Counted from the first letter of the stretch, positions 40,355 through 49,532 are shown. The stretch: 64,000 nt of DNA from an uncultured Dehalococcoidia bacterium (GCA_951813255.1 OX638353.1:2343472-2407471); one strand, 5' to 3'. Notes: generated by a model not told the origin, from the letters alone. Numbers and translations: made by a program.

Positions 40355-40495
40355 CGTGTCCGATATTTCGTATCTGGCTGGCCGTTTTATTGCAGTGTGG
40401 TCGTAGCTGCCGTGATATTTTCCGTAGCTATTAGGACTGCAATTTCTGCAATTGAATGGTTTTGCAGGTACGATTTGGGGGACGTCTTGTTGCAT
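40355..40495. repeat. Tagged intergenic element, locus C
   Basis: Within the gene-free 40274-40793: a CGTATCTGG tag near 40369, CGTAGCTG near 40411, CGTAGCT near 40430, then GGACTGCAATTTCTGCAATT and a GGTACGATTTGG box. Order and spelling match locus A at 3.06-3.17 kb. Further on, two copies of a CCCGGAGGGGTC word (near 40625 and 40712) are ordinary short repeats. Nothing else in the spacer is supportable as a gene. Confidence 0.65.
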
Positions 40496-40793
40496 GGTGA
40501 CATGCATTCCCGCGGCCATTGGTAAGGGTATCGGGGCCTCCTCGCTATGAGTCGGGCTGGTCATCTAAGTATAGCACCGCGGGGCAGGGGCGGAAGGGGC
40601 GTGGTGTCACGGGGGTACAGTGGCCCGGAGGGGTCGGTCTGGCGGCAGGCCTCATCCGTCGTCCATGGTGGTGAATGTTGTCTCGAAGGCGGTGTTGATG
40701 CCCACGGAACCCCGGAGGGGTCAGTCTCCAGCCTGAACGCGGGTTAGGGAGGGATGGGATTTGGTGTCAACGGGCAATGTCATGGGAGGTGGA

Positions 40794-41807
40794 CTACTGG
40801 TCTACGACGCCGTTCAATATCTCTTCAAGTTCCCCCACCTCTTGAGCGGCCATAGTGCTGGCAACTTGGATGAGGCGTGGGCCAAACACGGCATCAAAGG
40901 CCAACAGTGTGTCAATCATCCATCGGCGTACCTTGTTCAAAGTATCAGCGTCAGATCCAATGGATGGGATGCCCGGGCCTGGGTATGGCGCCAGAATCCT
41001 GCAAGCAACATTATTGTCGAGCCGACGCCAATCGAGACTAAGGCCCAATTCTTCCTCTACCTCATTCTGAGCCTTGCGGAGTTCGTCGAACAGTCCCTTA
41101 TTCCAGTTCTTGTTCTTGCCATTAAAGTAGATCTCAACACTTGGTCCGCTCCTGCCAAAGGAGGCGAAAGAGATTAAACCCTGACCAGGCGGCGGGTATG
41201 TTTTGCAGTAGTAGACGCTCTTAGCACTCGGTTGCCCCTTAGCGCCGATGTGTTGCTTCTCCTCGTCGGTCATATTGACTAGGAAGGTTTCCCAGAAGCT
41301 CCTATAGGCGTTCTGGGGGTCGTCGGTCACGGGACTGCCTCTTACCCATTGATTCGGCGCCGACACTACCTTGAAGTTGGGGGCAGGGAGTGAGTCCCCG
41401 ATCTTCCAGACCTCTACCACCACGCCGAAGAACGCTATCTCTTCGTCAGTGTGGCGATTCAATAGGTCTAGCGCAGCTCGATGTTCGTCCGTAAATTCAC
41501 TGGCAAGCCAAACCACTACTTTGGCGTCAAAGCCTGCGGCGTAGGTCAACAACTGGCCTAGATGCGTGTGGTTCGTCTTGGTCAATTGATTCTCGATGAT
41601 CACGGGCCTGCCGGTCGCAGACTCTCTGGCTAAGATGTCCAGTAAGAATGGCCCTACCGAGACCTGCCTACCTTGCAACTCCAAGTCCAACCCCAAAGCT
41701 TCGCCCAGTTGGTCCAAATTGTCCGCGAGCCACGGGTCGAAATCCCCGGGTTCGCTGGGCCAAACGGTTTTGAGGTCATTCAGCCGATGGATTCGGCCTA
41801 ACTCCAT
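40794..41807 (-). CDS. DUF4268-domain protein with a PD-(D/E)xK-like N-terminal domain
   Basis: A 337-residue protein. Residues 1-150 look like a restriction-type fold: VGPFLLDILARE (Asp), PVIIENQLTKTNHTHLGQL (Glu-x-Gln in place of Glu-x-Lys) and LTYAAGFDAKVVVWLASEF. The remainder (about 165-300) has FWETFLVNM, SVEIYFNGKNKNWNKGLFDELR and the DUF4268 pattern. Such proteins accompany restriction or other defence genes. None is adjacent here; the AHA oxidase gene upstream is unrelated. AGGGGAG precedes the ATG. Confidence 0.8.
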   Translation of the reverse strand: MELGRIHRLNDLKTVWPSEPGDFDPWLADNLDQLGEALGLDLELQGRQVSVGPFLLDILARESATGRPVIIENQLTKTNHTHLGQLLTYAAGFDAKVVVWLASEFTDEHRAALDLLNRHTDEEIAFFGVVVEVWKIGDSLPAPNFKVVSAPNQWVRGSPVTDDPQNAYRSFWETFLVNMTDEEKQHIGAKGQPSAKSVYYCKTYPPPGQGLISFASFGRSGPSVEIYFNGKNKNWNKGLFDELRKAQNEVEEELGLSLDWRRLDNNVACRILAPYPGPGIPSIGSDADTLNKVRRWMIDTLLAFDAVFGPRLIQVASTMAAQEVGELEEILNGVVDQ

Positions 41808-41863
41808 TACTATAGCTCCCCTTTTTGTTACGGACGATGTGGACTTGAACTATCCGCGTCATG

Positions 41864-42976
41864 CTACCTGAAGTCTGCAGATTGTGGAAACAACCCTAGC
41901 AGTGGGGAGACGGTGCCTATGATGTTGCGGTCGATGGAGTTGATGGTGGGGCGGCCGCACATGCCCATGGCGCCGTTGAGTTCGTCGCGGAGCAGGGTGA
42001 TGACGGCTCGGAGGCCGGCTTCGCCGTCGACGGCTAGGCCCCAGAAGAGGGGGCGGCCCATGAGGACGGCGCGGGCGCCGAGGGCTAGGGCCTTGAGGAT
42101 GTCGGTGCCACGGCGCATGCCTCCGTCGAGGTAGACCTCGATGCGTCCTTCGACTTGGTCCACGACTTCGGGGAGGACTTCGATGCTGGCGAAGGTGGTG
42201 TCGAGATAGCGTCCGCCGTGGTTGGAGACGATTACGCCCTTGGCGCCATACTCGGCGCAGCGACGGCCGTCGTCGCCACGCATGATGCCCTTGACGACCA
42301 CGGGCAGGCGGATGTTAGAGGCGAGCCAGTCGAGGTCTTCCCACGTGGCTGCGGGGTCGCGTATGTCGCGTGGGCCCGCGGGGGCGTCGGCCCCGAAAGT
42401 GGAGGTGTGGGTGCCCATATCTATCTTGGAGTAGTTGGGGGAGACGCCACCGACGTAGTTGTTGCGTATGTTGCGCTCACGCTTGGGGGGAACCTTGGCG
42501 TCGGCGGTGAGGCAGAGGGCGCTGTAGCCTGCTTCCTCGGCGCGGTTGGCCATCTCGAGGGTGAGTTCGCGGTCCTTGAAGAGGTATTGCTGGAACCAGA
42601 TGGGGCCGGAGGCCTCGGCAGCTACATCCTCCAGTGTGCGGGAGGCGTGGGAACTGAGCACCATGACGGTGCCCATGGCGCCAGCGGCGCGGACGGTGGC
42701 TATCTCGGCCTCATCGGAGGCCATGGAGTGGTGGCCTGCTGGGTCGAGCATGAGGGGCAGGTTGATGGGCTGGCCGAGAACGGTGGTGGAGAGGTCGCGC
42801 TGGCTGATGTCCACCATCATATTGGGACGCAGCATGATGGAGTCGAGGACGGCGCGGGTGCGGCGGATAGTTATCTCGTCGGTGGCCCCGCCAGCGATGT
42901 AGTCGTAGTCGGGCTTGTTGATTCGTTCCTTGGCGAGTTCTTCGTACTCGAAGATGTTTACAGGACCATCAGCCAT
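41864..42976 (-). CDS. FMN-dependent alpha-hydroxy-acid oxidizing enzyme
   Basis: A 370-residue member of the lactate/glycolate oxidase family. The N-terminal YDYIAGGATDEIT has the conserved Tyr. The active-site block is VIVSNHGGRYLDTT, where the usual HGGRQLD has Tyr in place of Gln; the base His and the substrate Arg are kept. FMN contacts are VVVKGI (Lys) and YLDGGMRRGTD. No membrane anchor region is seen. The substrate is a 2-hydroxy acid. Confidence 0.9.
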   Translation of the reverse strand: MADGPVNIFEYEELAKERINKPDYDYIAGGATDEITIRRTRAVLDSIMLRPNMMVDISQRDLSTTVLGQPINLPLMLDPAGHHSMASDEAEIATVRAAGAMGTVMVLSSHASRTLEDVAAEASGPIWFQQYLFKDRELTLEMANRAEEAGYSALCLTADAKVPPKRERNIRNNYVGGVSPNYSKIDMGTHTSTFGADAPAGPRDIRDPAATWEDLDWLASNIRLPVVVKGIMRGDDGRRCAEYGAKGVIVSNHGGRYLDTTFASIEVLPEVVDQVEGRIEVYLDGGMRRGTDILKALALGARAVLMGRPLFWGLAVDGEAGLRAVITLLRDELNGAMGMCGRPTINSIDRNIIGTVSPLLGLFPQSADFR

Positions 42977-43102
42977 GGGTCACCTCTCATCTGCGGGGCA
43001 CTACCGCATTGCGCTAGTCAGATGGTGGGAGTCTAGAAGTTTGGGGATGAGGGCGTCAATGACGGGTAGGGGGTACTGGCCTAACAACCACGTCCGGGAG
43101 GA

Positions 43103-43132
43103 CAGCCCTTCCCCCCTTGAGGGGAAGGGCTG
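43103..43132. terminator. Stable hairpin between DUF6159 and AHA oxidase genes
   Basis: A perfect 12-bp stem CAGCCCTTCCCC with its complement and a 6-nt loop, 36 bp after the stop of the minus-strand membrane gene. There is no T tract, so a factor-independent terminator is possible but not certain. Confidence 0.45.
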
Positions 43133-43167
43133 CTGTGTGGCGTACTTACGAATGGGACGAGGCTAAC

Positions 43168-44028
43168 TTACTGGGGGCGGAAGGCTTCGCGCACCACGTC
43201 ACCGTCAAAGAGACTGGGCACTTCGCCGTTGGTGGCGTAGTTGTAGAGGGCTGCCTTGTATATGCCGTCCAGCGTGGCGAACAGGACTGCGACAAAGGCT
43301 ACGAGGGCCGCACCAACCAGAACGGCTGTAACTATTCCGGCAGTGCCAATGGGTGAAAGAACCAGGAACAGCAATGCGCCGATTCCTGCTGCTATGAGGT
43401 AGCCAAGGAAGGCGGCGATGCCGAGGCCGAAGTTGGCCACCACTTGCTCGCCCCAGGTGCGACGGACCAATCCGAAAGAGGTGCGGAAGGCGTCGCCGAC
43501 GGACCTGTGCTCGATGACGATGAGGGGCACCACGAAGTAGGTCACCAGAGTCCAGGCGGCGCCAATGAGGGCAACGATTATCTGACCGATGATACCGGTG
43601 ATGCCTCCCCGGTCGCGCGCTATGCGGTTGAGAATCTGGAGGATGAGGCCGACGGTGGCAGCAATGGCGGCCCAGATGAAGATGGAGATGATGCGATGAA
43701 GGGCCCCATTGAGGCCAGAGCGGATATTGGGGTCGCCACCGGCCAGCCTCTCGTGGGCGGCATAAACGAGGGCGCTGTTGAAGAAGATGATGACGAAGTA
43801 GGCGAGGAAGTAGAAGGCGAAAGCGACGGCGATATCGCCAGCGCCAAAGGCACCTTCATCAATGCGGTCGAGGGCGCCAATTCCGATGCTGACCCCCATG
43901 AAGGCCAATACCACGAGAACAACGCCGATGGAGGAGAAGATGGGGAAGAAGGCGAGTTCCTTGTCCACTGCGAGAACGTGGAGACAGAGTTTGACGAGGC
44001 GGAAACTTCTGCCGATGGTAGCGAACAT
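43168..44028 (-). CDS. DUF6159-like integral membrane protein
   Basis: A 286-residue polytopic protein with about six hydrophobic segments (LAFFPIFSSIGVVLVVLAF, FAFYFLAYFVIIFFNSALV, IWAAIAATVGLIL and others). The cytosolic N-terminus SFRLVKLCLHVLAVDKEL and the loop EHRSVGDAFRTSFGLVRRTWG are typical of the family. Function is unknown. ATG at 44028 with AGGAG eight bases upstream is preferred to the longer frame. Confidence 0.8.
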   Translation of the reverse strand: MFATIGRSFRLVKLCLHVLAVDKELAFFPIFSSIGVVLVVLAFMGVSIGIGALDRIDEGAFGAGDIAVAFAFYFLAYFVIIFFNSALVYAAHERLAGGDPNIRSGLNGALHRIISIFIWAAIAATVGLILQILNRIARDRGGITGIIGQIIVALIGAAWTLVTYFVVPLIVIEHRSVGDAFRTSFGLVRRTWGEQVVANFGLGIAAFLGYLIAAGIGALLFLVLSPIGTAGIVTAVLVGAALVAFVAVLFATLDGIYKAALYNYATNGEVPSLFDGDVVREAFRPQ

Positions 44029-44233
44029 GCTGGCGACTCCTTCTACCGCCCATTGGGCGCTGCCTGATGCCATATTGGCCTTGAACCGATTCTGGCGGCG
44101 GGATGATAGCACAAGTGTAGAAGTGAAAGTCCCTAGGTTAGCGGAACTGTACTATGCGAGTTGCTGGGGGTAACATGGGGCAAAATGAGGGTCCCATAGG
44201 GACCTTTCTGTTGATTAGGGAGAGCGAAGGTCT

Positions 44234-45274
44234 ATGAAGTTTGGCGTCTTCTACCAGGTGCCGTGCGCCCCGGAGCAGTCGGTGGCGCAGCGGTACCAGG
44301 ATACCCTGGAACAGATTGAACTGGCGGACGAGTTGGGGTTCGACCGGGCGTGGATAGCGGAGTTGCATTTCAGGGGCACCTTCTCGGTGATGCCTTCGCC
44401 CCTGATGCTGGCGGCGGTGGCGGCGCAGCGAACCAAGCGCATCCGGCTGGGCATAGCGGTGAACCTGTTGCCGTTGCACCACCCGGTGAATCTGGCGGAG
44501 GATGCCGCCACATGCGACGTGCTATCGGGCGGACGGTTGGAGTTCGGCATTGGGCGGGGCACGAGGCTGGCGCACCATGGCTTCGGGGTACCACAGGAGG
44601 ACAGCCGGCCACGGTTCATGGAGGCGCTGGACATACTGAAGAGGGTCTGGACCGAGGACCACGTCACACATAAGGGCAAGTTCTGGGAGATAAACGACGT
44701 GACCGTGGCCCCGAAGCCGACACAGAAGCCATATCCGCCGCTGAGGATGGCGTCAAACAGCGCGGATACATTCCCATTGGCGGGGGAGTTGGGCCTGCCT
44801 GTGTTCACGTGGATACTCATCAACCCTCTGGCGCGGCTGCAGGAAGGCCTTATTACATACCGCCACACCCTGCAGGAGCACGGACACCCGGAACAGGAGG
44901 TGTCGCTGGCAATGCCGGTGTTCGTGCACGAAGACGGAGCAAGGGCGCAAGAGCTGGCGAAGGTGAGCACCATGAGCTACATGCGAGAGGTGGATGGCAT
45001 ACTTGGGCCGGGGCCCCGACCCTCCACGGAGACGGCGGCGGCAGGAGGGCCGCGGTACCCTGACTATCTGAGCATCCCGTATGAGGATATCCTGCAGAAT
45101 ACGGCTGTGTATGACGAGCCCAGCGCGGTGGAGGACAGGCTGCACAAGGTGAACCACGCGTTGCGGAACGACGAGACGATCTGCTGGTTCAATTTGGGCG
45201 GGCTGGTGCCGCATGAAGAGGTGAAGAAGTCGATGCGGCTGTTCGCCGAGAAGGTGATGCCCAAGATGCATTAG
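44234..45274 (+). CDS. Luciferase-like flavin-dependent oxidoreductase
   Basis: A 346-residue bacterial-luciferase-type barrel: MKFGVFYQVPC, FDRAWIAELHFRGTFSVMPSPLML, IRLGIAVNLLPLHHPVNLAED, CDVLSGGRLEFGIGRGT and KPTQKPYPPLRMASN. The C-terminal part carries a family-typical NLGGLVPHEEV. It is followed by a Rieske oxygenase and an SDR on the same strand, suggesting a catabolic module. GGGAGAGCGAAGG precedes the ATG. Confidence 0.85.
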   Translation: MKFGVFYQVPCAPEQSVAQRYQDTLEQIELADELGFDRAWIAELHFRGTFSVMPSPLMLAAVAAQRTKRIRLGIAVNLLPLHHPVNLAEDAATCDVLSGGRLEFGIGRGTRLAHHGFGVPQEDSRPRFMEALDILKRVWTEDHVTHKGKFWEINDVTVAPKPTQKPYPPLRMASNSADTFPLAGELGLPVFTWILINPLARLQEGLITYRHTLQEHGHPEQEVSLAMPVFVHEDGARAQELAKVSTMSYMREVDGILGPGPRPSTETAAAGGPRYPDYLSIPYEDILQNTAVYDEPSAVEDRLHKVNHALRNDETICWFNLGGLVPHEEVKKSMRLFAEKVMPKMH

Positions 45275-45364
45275 GGCCGGCAAGATCTCCATCAAACGGC
45301 AGGGCAGGCCGCGGGACAATCCTAGTGGTCGCCCGGCCTGTAAGAGGCGGAAGGGGGAAGAACC

Positions 45365-46642
45365 ATGACGACCAGGGCACCGTTCCTGTCCCAACCCTAT
45401 GGAGGCTACTTCCACCGCGAGGTCCCCTCGGAAGATGACGAGCTTACCCATGTGGGCCCAGGGACACCTTGTGGCGAGTACTGGCGCCGCTTCTGGGTAC
45501 CCGTCGCCCGCTCCGACGATCTCAAGGACCTACCCCAGCGGATACGTATCCTGGGCGAGGACTTGGTGGTCTTCCGCGATGGCAGCGGGAGTACTGGCTT
45601 GATGGAGTTGCACTGCCCCCATCGTGGCACGTCCCTCGAATTCGGAATAGTGTGCCAGAAGGGGCTGCGCTGCTGCTATCACGGCTGGCTCTTCGACGTT
45701 GACGGGCGCATCCTGGAGACACCTGGGGAGCCAGCGGACTCCACGCTGAAGGACCGGCTCTGTCATGGGGCATACCCCACCCTGGAGTACGAGGGTTTAG
45801 TTTTCGCCTACATGGGCCCGCCGGACAAGCGTCCCGCTTTCCCCAAGTACGATACCTTCGAGAGGGCGGACTACCATTCCTGGGCTGGCGACAGTTGTGA
45901 GCTCCCCTGCAACTGGCTGCAGGTCAAGGAGAATTGCATGGACCCGGCCCACCTCCTCTACCTGCACACCATCGGCAACGAGGACCCCGAAGCGGCCCAG
46001 GTGACAGGGGACTTCGCGGAGATGCCGGAATGGGAGTACATGGAAACTCCCGTGGGGCTGATGTACCTCGACACCCGGCGTGTGGGGAACAAGGTATGGG
46101 TGCGCATCAACGATTTCCTGCCTCCGACGCTGCACCAGTTCCCACCCAGCGGCGTGCTGTTCCGCGAGGGAGACTTTGGCGGGCGACCTGAGATGGGGAT
46201 CTTCGCCACACCAATAGACGACACCAACACCAGACTCTTCTGGTTCAACCACACAGCGGAGGGCTTGGAGGCGCCTAAGGGGCTGCCATTCGGCCAGACG
46301 TCCGAGCGTCCCTATGAGGAGCGCCAGAGGATGCCCGGCGACTACGACGCTCAATCAAGCCAGCGGCCCATCGCGCGTCATGCCTTGGAGCACCTGGGTA
46401 GCACGGACAGAGGCATCATCCTACTCCGAAACTTGATCAGACGTGGCATTCGCGCCGTCCAGCAAGGTGAAGACCCCAAGGGGGTACTCCGTCAGGACCC
46501 TGGGATCCTGCCCACCTACTGCCGCGACACCATGGTGGATGCGCCCCCGGCTGACACGCCTGAAGCGGACCGTGTACTACTGAGGGAGACGGCCCGCAAG
46601 GTGGCGGAAGAGCTGTTGAATGGCGCAGCGACTGCTGGCTGA
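45365..46642 (+). CDS. Rieske [2Fe-2S] oxygenase, catalytic (alpha) subunit
   Basis: A 425-residue ring-hydroxylating or demethylating oxygenase. The Rieske cluster is bound by C-x-H in LHCPHRGTSL and C-x2-H in RCCYHGWLFD. The mononuclear iron site is in NWLQVKENCMDPAHLLYLH (Asp, His, His). The size and the DPAHLLYLH spacing resemble vanillate-demethylase-like PobA/VanA members. No reductase or ferredoxin gene is adjacent, so electrons must come from elsewhere. AGGGGGAAG precedes the ATG. Confidence 0.9.
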   Translation: MTTRAPFLSQPYGGYFHREVPSEDDELTHVGPGTPCGEYWRRFWVPVARSDDLKDLPQRIRILGEDLVVFRDGSGSTGLMELHCPHRGTSLEFGIVCQKGLRCCYHGWLFDVDGRILETPGEPADSTLKDRLCHGAYPTLEYEGLVFAYMGPPDKRPAFPKYDTFERADYHSWAGDSCELPCNWLQVKENCMDPAHLLYLHTIGNEDPEAAQVTGDFAEMPEWEYMETPVGLMYLDTRRVGNKVWVRINDFLPPTLHQFPPSGVLFREGDFGGRPEMGIFATPIDDTNTRLFWFNHTAEGLEAPKGLPFGQTSERPYEERQRMPGDYDAQSSQRPIARHALEHLGSTDRGIILLRNLIRRGIRAVQQGEDPKGVLRQDPGILPTYCRDTMVDAPPADTPEADRVLLRETARKVAEELLNGAATAG

Positions 46643-46697
46643 AGGCCCGCGCTCCCTATTTCATGGCAGTGACGGTTAGTTCGACTAGGAGGAAGAG

Positions 46698-47462
46698 ATG
46701 GGCAGGCTGGATGACCGGGTGATAATCGTCACCGGAGGAGCGCAAGGCATCGGAAAGGCATATTGCGAGGGGTTGGCAGGCGAAGGCGCCAAGATAGTGG
46801 TGGCTGACATCGACACGGCGGCAGCCGATGCGTTGGTGCGCTCCCTGACTGATGCGGGGCATGAAGCCATGAGCGTGGTCACGGATGTCTCCGACATTCA
46901 GCAGGCGGACAACATGGCCAAGGTGACCATTGACCGGTACGGGCGCATCGACGGCTTGATCAACAACGCTGCGGTGTTCCAGCGTCCCTCGATGAGCCGC
47001 GTGCCCTTCGACCAAGTGTCAGTGGAGGAGTGGGACCGTTTGATGGCGGTGAACCTGCGGGGAACTTTTCTCTGCGCCCGGGCAGTGGCGCCCTACATGA
47101 AGGAGCAGGGCGAGGGCAGCATCATCAACATCAGCTCCGGTACAGTCCACTTCGGGGCAGCCAATGTGGCCCACTACGTGGCATCAAAGGCGGGAGTCAT
47201 CGGTTTCACCCGGGTGCTGGCACGGGAACTGGGACCTTGGAATATCAGGTGCAACGCAATCGCCCCTGGGCTGACCATCAGTGTGGAAGATCCTGATGAG
47301 GCCCGCCTAGAAGGGGACCGCCAGCGGATGCAGGCGCGGAGCATCAAGCGCAGCGAACTGCCTACGGACCTGGTGGGGACTGCCATCTTCCTGTGCTCCT
47401 CTGACAGTGCCTTTATGTCGGGGCAGACTCTGGCGGTGGATGGCGGGGCTACGATGCGGTAG
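46698..47462 (+). CDS. Short-chain dehydrogenase/reductase
   Basis: A classical SDR of 254 residues. Cofactor motif VTGGAQGIGKAY (11-22), Asp in VVADIDTA suggesting NAD, NNAAVFQ near 88, the catalytic Ser in INISSGTVHFG, and YVASKAGV (Tyr and Lys). The C-terminus ends with MSGQTLAVDGGATMR. It follows the Rieske gene by 55 bp and may oxidise a diol or alcohol product. GGAGGAAGAG precedes the ATG. Confidence 0.9.
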   Translation: MGRLDDRVIIVTGGAQGIGKAYCEGLAGEGAKIVVADIDTAAADALVRSLTDAGHEAMSVVTDVSDIQQADNMAKVTIDRYGRIDGLINNAAVFQRPSMSRVPFDQVSVEEWDRLMAVNLRGTFLCARAVAPYMKEQGEGSIINISSGTVHFGAANVAHYVASKAGVIGFTRVLARELGPWNIRCNAIAPGLTISVEDPDEARLEGDRQRMQARSIKRSELPTDLVGTAIFLCSSDSAFMSGQTLAVDGGATMR

Positions 47463-47505
47463 GGGGTGCTATTCGCGCCTATAAGATAGTATCGGCCAGA
47501 GTATT

Positions 47506-48837
47506 ATGGCTTCGAGTTCGATGACGCGACCGGAGGCCCGTGAGAGTCTTCGATGCGCTGCGGTTTTGATGGCCCTTGGGATAGTAGTGCTTATGTCAAT
47601 GGGCGCTACGCCCCATCCAATAGCAGCAACGCAACAGGTTGAGTCCTACTTGTCCGTCAGCGTGGGCCGGGCCCATACCTGTGCTGTCAAGACGGACGGA
47701 GCGGTAATCTGTTGGGCTGCCGTCTACAGTGATCAAGGCCCCTTTTCGTCGGTGAGCGCGGGCAGCGACTACACTTGCGGAGTAAGGGAGGACGGGACCG
47801 TCGCTTGTTGGGGTAAAGACGTGAGGGGCATGCCTCCACAGACCGCGGACTTCATGTCGGTCAGCGCAGGGTCGAGCTATGCTTGCGGGGTTAAGAGTGA
47901 CGGAGCGGTCGTATGTTGGGGAGTTTACTACTATGGCCAATCGTCGCCACCAGATGATAATTTCGTCTCAGTAAGCGCAGGCATCAACCACACGTGCGGT
48001 GTGAATACCAGAGACTCTGTCATCTGTTGGGGATTGACTCCGAGTGCGAAAGCAAGACCCCCAGCTGGTGGCTTTGCTTCAGTCAGCTCCGGCGACTTCC
48101 ATACGTGTGGATTAAAGGGAGACGGAAGCATAGCCTGCTGGGGGGAGAATCTTGGTGGTGTAAACATGCCTCCAGCCGGCAACTTCGACTCAGTCAGCGT
48201 CGGCTTCGACTACGCTTGTGGATTGAGAAGTAACGGAGCTGTTGCCTGTTGGGGTTCTAACGAATTTTATCAAGGAACACCACCCCCTTCTGGCACATTC
48301 CAGTCCGTCAGTGTCGGCTCTTTCCAGGCTTGCGGTGTGAGGGCAAGCGGCCGTGTTACCTGCTGGGGGGGACTAGCTGGGGAACAGTGGCTGGGAGGGA
48401 CTTCCGAAGAGCTTGAGGTGTTGGCGTGGATGCGCGGCATATCGGAAGACCAAAAACGAGGAGGGCGGTTGCAGATTGAACTCAACGCTGCCCGATCTCA
48501 GGGATGGATGCCACCGGGGCTACAGACGAGTACACCTGCACCTTCTGTAGTACGAGCCGCTGTCACACCAAGATCAACACCGGCTACTTCCACTACGACT
48601 GCTGTAACCCGCACTACACCTGACATCACTCCCTCTTTACCCACACCTGATCTTGCTTCGCCTTCCCCATCATCTTCACCAGAGTCAGAAGTCCGTCGAG
48701 GATTCTTCTCGAACTCGGTTCCGACGCCTGAGACCGATGACTTACCTTTCGACATCTTGGACCCGGTAACCCTCTCGCTTATTGGGTTGCTAGTGACTTT
48801 AGTCGCTACTGGCATCCAACTCTTCCGGGGAAGGTAG
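47506..48837 (+). CDS. RCC1-like beta-propeller protein with C-terminal membrane anchor
   Basis: A 443-residue secreted protein. A hydrophobic segment at about 17-40 acts as a signal peptide or anchor. Seven repeats of about 36 residues run from about 45 to 305; each has a Cys, nine residues, then Cys-Trp (for example HTCAVKTDGAVICW and ACGVKSDGAVVCWG), implying a disulfide per blade. A Thr/Pro-rich linker (about 340-410) leads to a single C-terminal helix VTLSLIGLLVTLVATGIQLF. The propeller would face outside. Start at 47506 or the ATG at 47521. Confidence 0.82.
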   Translation: MASSSMTRPEARESLRCAAVLMALGIVVLMSMGATPHPIAATQQVESYLSVSVGRAHTCAVKTDGAVICWAAVYSDQGPFSSVSAGSDYTCGVREDGTVACWGKDVRGMPPQTADFMSVSAGSSYACGVKSDGAVVCWGVYYYGQSSPPDDNFVSVSAGINHTCGVNTRDSVICWGLTPSAKARPPAGGFASVSSGDFHTCGLKGDGSIACWGENLGGVNMPPAGNFDSVSVGFDYACGLRSNGAVACWGSNEFYQGTPPPSGTFQSVSVGSFQACGVRASGRVTCWGGLAGEQWLGGTSEELEVLAWMRGISEDQKRGGRLQIELNAARSQGWMPPGLQTSTPAPSVVRAAVTPRSTPATSTTTAVTRTTPDITPSLPTPDLASPSPSSSPESEVRRGFFSNSVPTPETDDLPFDILDPVTLSLIGLLVTLVATGIQLFRGR

Positions 48838-48847
48838 GGCGTGTCCA

Positions 48848-49513
48848 TTGATTTCCTGGTTCATTCAACTCGTCTGCTCGGCTGCTGTGACAATACGGTT
48901 GGTTGTGAGCGTGTTGGTGGGCTTCCCATTTTTCGCCGTGGGTATGTTCGGTCTGATAAACGATGACCTATCGGACCAGGCTTCGCTAGTTGTGTTGCTG
49001 GTGGGGGGGCTAATGGTCTTGGTTGGGGTCTATGTAACTGTGATTTCCCGTCCCAATTTGAATCTGATGCCAGGAGAAGAAGCTCTCGTATTCCGGCACC
49101 CCTCTATGCGTCCCGCTTTCGCCCGAATGGCGATGAGCCTTCCATTCCTAGCAGCAGCAGGGTACATGTTGGAGTTCACCACCCTACCGTATGTGTACCC
49201 GTTCATCCCGTTTATAGTAGCCATCTACTTCTACTTTCGCGGCGTGGTTACCTATTGGATAAACCACCATACCACCTACTATGTGACGAACCGTCGGGCT
49301 GTGCAGATGTACAGATTCTTCTGGCTGGACACGATCGAGATACCTGTGGCGTCTATCAACTCGATTTCGGAGACGAGAAGCTTCATCGAGATGATCTCAG
49401 GCAGGGGGAGCATCGTGGTGGCTAGCGGGATCGGAGCAAGGCACAAGGTACGGATTCAGGAGATTGATGATCCAGGCCCGGTAGCTGAGGTGTTGCGCGG
49501 GCTACTGCCTTAA
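48848..49513 (+). CDS. Membrane protein with a bacterial PH-like (bPH2) domain
   Basis: A 221-residue protein beginning at a TTG, with two or more N-terminal helices (VVSVLVGFPFFAVGMFGLI, VLLVGGLMVLVGVYVTVI), a second pair near 95-135 and a C-terminal bPH2 domain at about 138-215 (YYVTNRRAVQMYRFFW, IPVASINSISETRSFIEM, GSIVVASG). Eleven bases separate it from the RCC1 gene, so they are probably co-expressed. Role unknown; PH-domain proteins of this kind bind membranes or partner proteins. Confidence 0.8.
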   Translation: MISWFIQLVCSAAVTIRLVVSVLVGFPFFAVGMFGLINDDLSDQASLVVLLVGGLMVLVGVYVTVISRPNLNLMPGEEALVFRHPSMRPAFARMAMSLPFLAAAGYMLEFTTLPYVYPFIPFIVAIYFYFRGVVTYWINHHTTYYVTNRRAVQMYRFFWLDTIEIPVASINSISETRSFIEMISGRGSIVVASGIGARHKVRIQEIDDPGPVAEVLRGLLP

Positions 49514-49532
49514 GGTCGACTCATTGGATTGT

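Noticed and set aside
39113..40525. A 470-codon frame opposite the aminotransferase gene
   Set aside because: It mirrors the high-GC third positions of a clear PLP aminotransferase and has low-complexity Gly/Val/Glu composition.
42155..43036. Plus-strand frame opposite the alpha-hydroxy-acid oxidase gene
   Set aside because: Antisense shadow with Gly-Val-rich composition; the oxidase has complete motifs.
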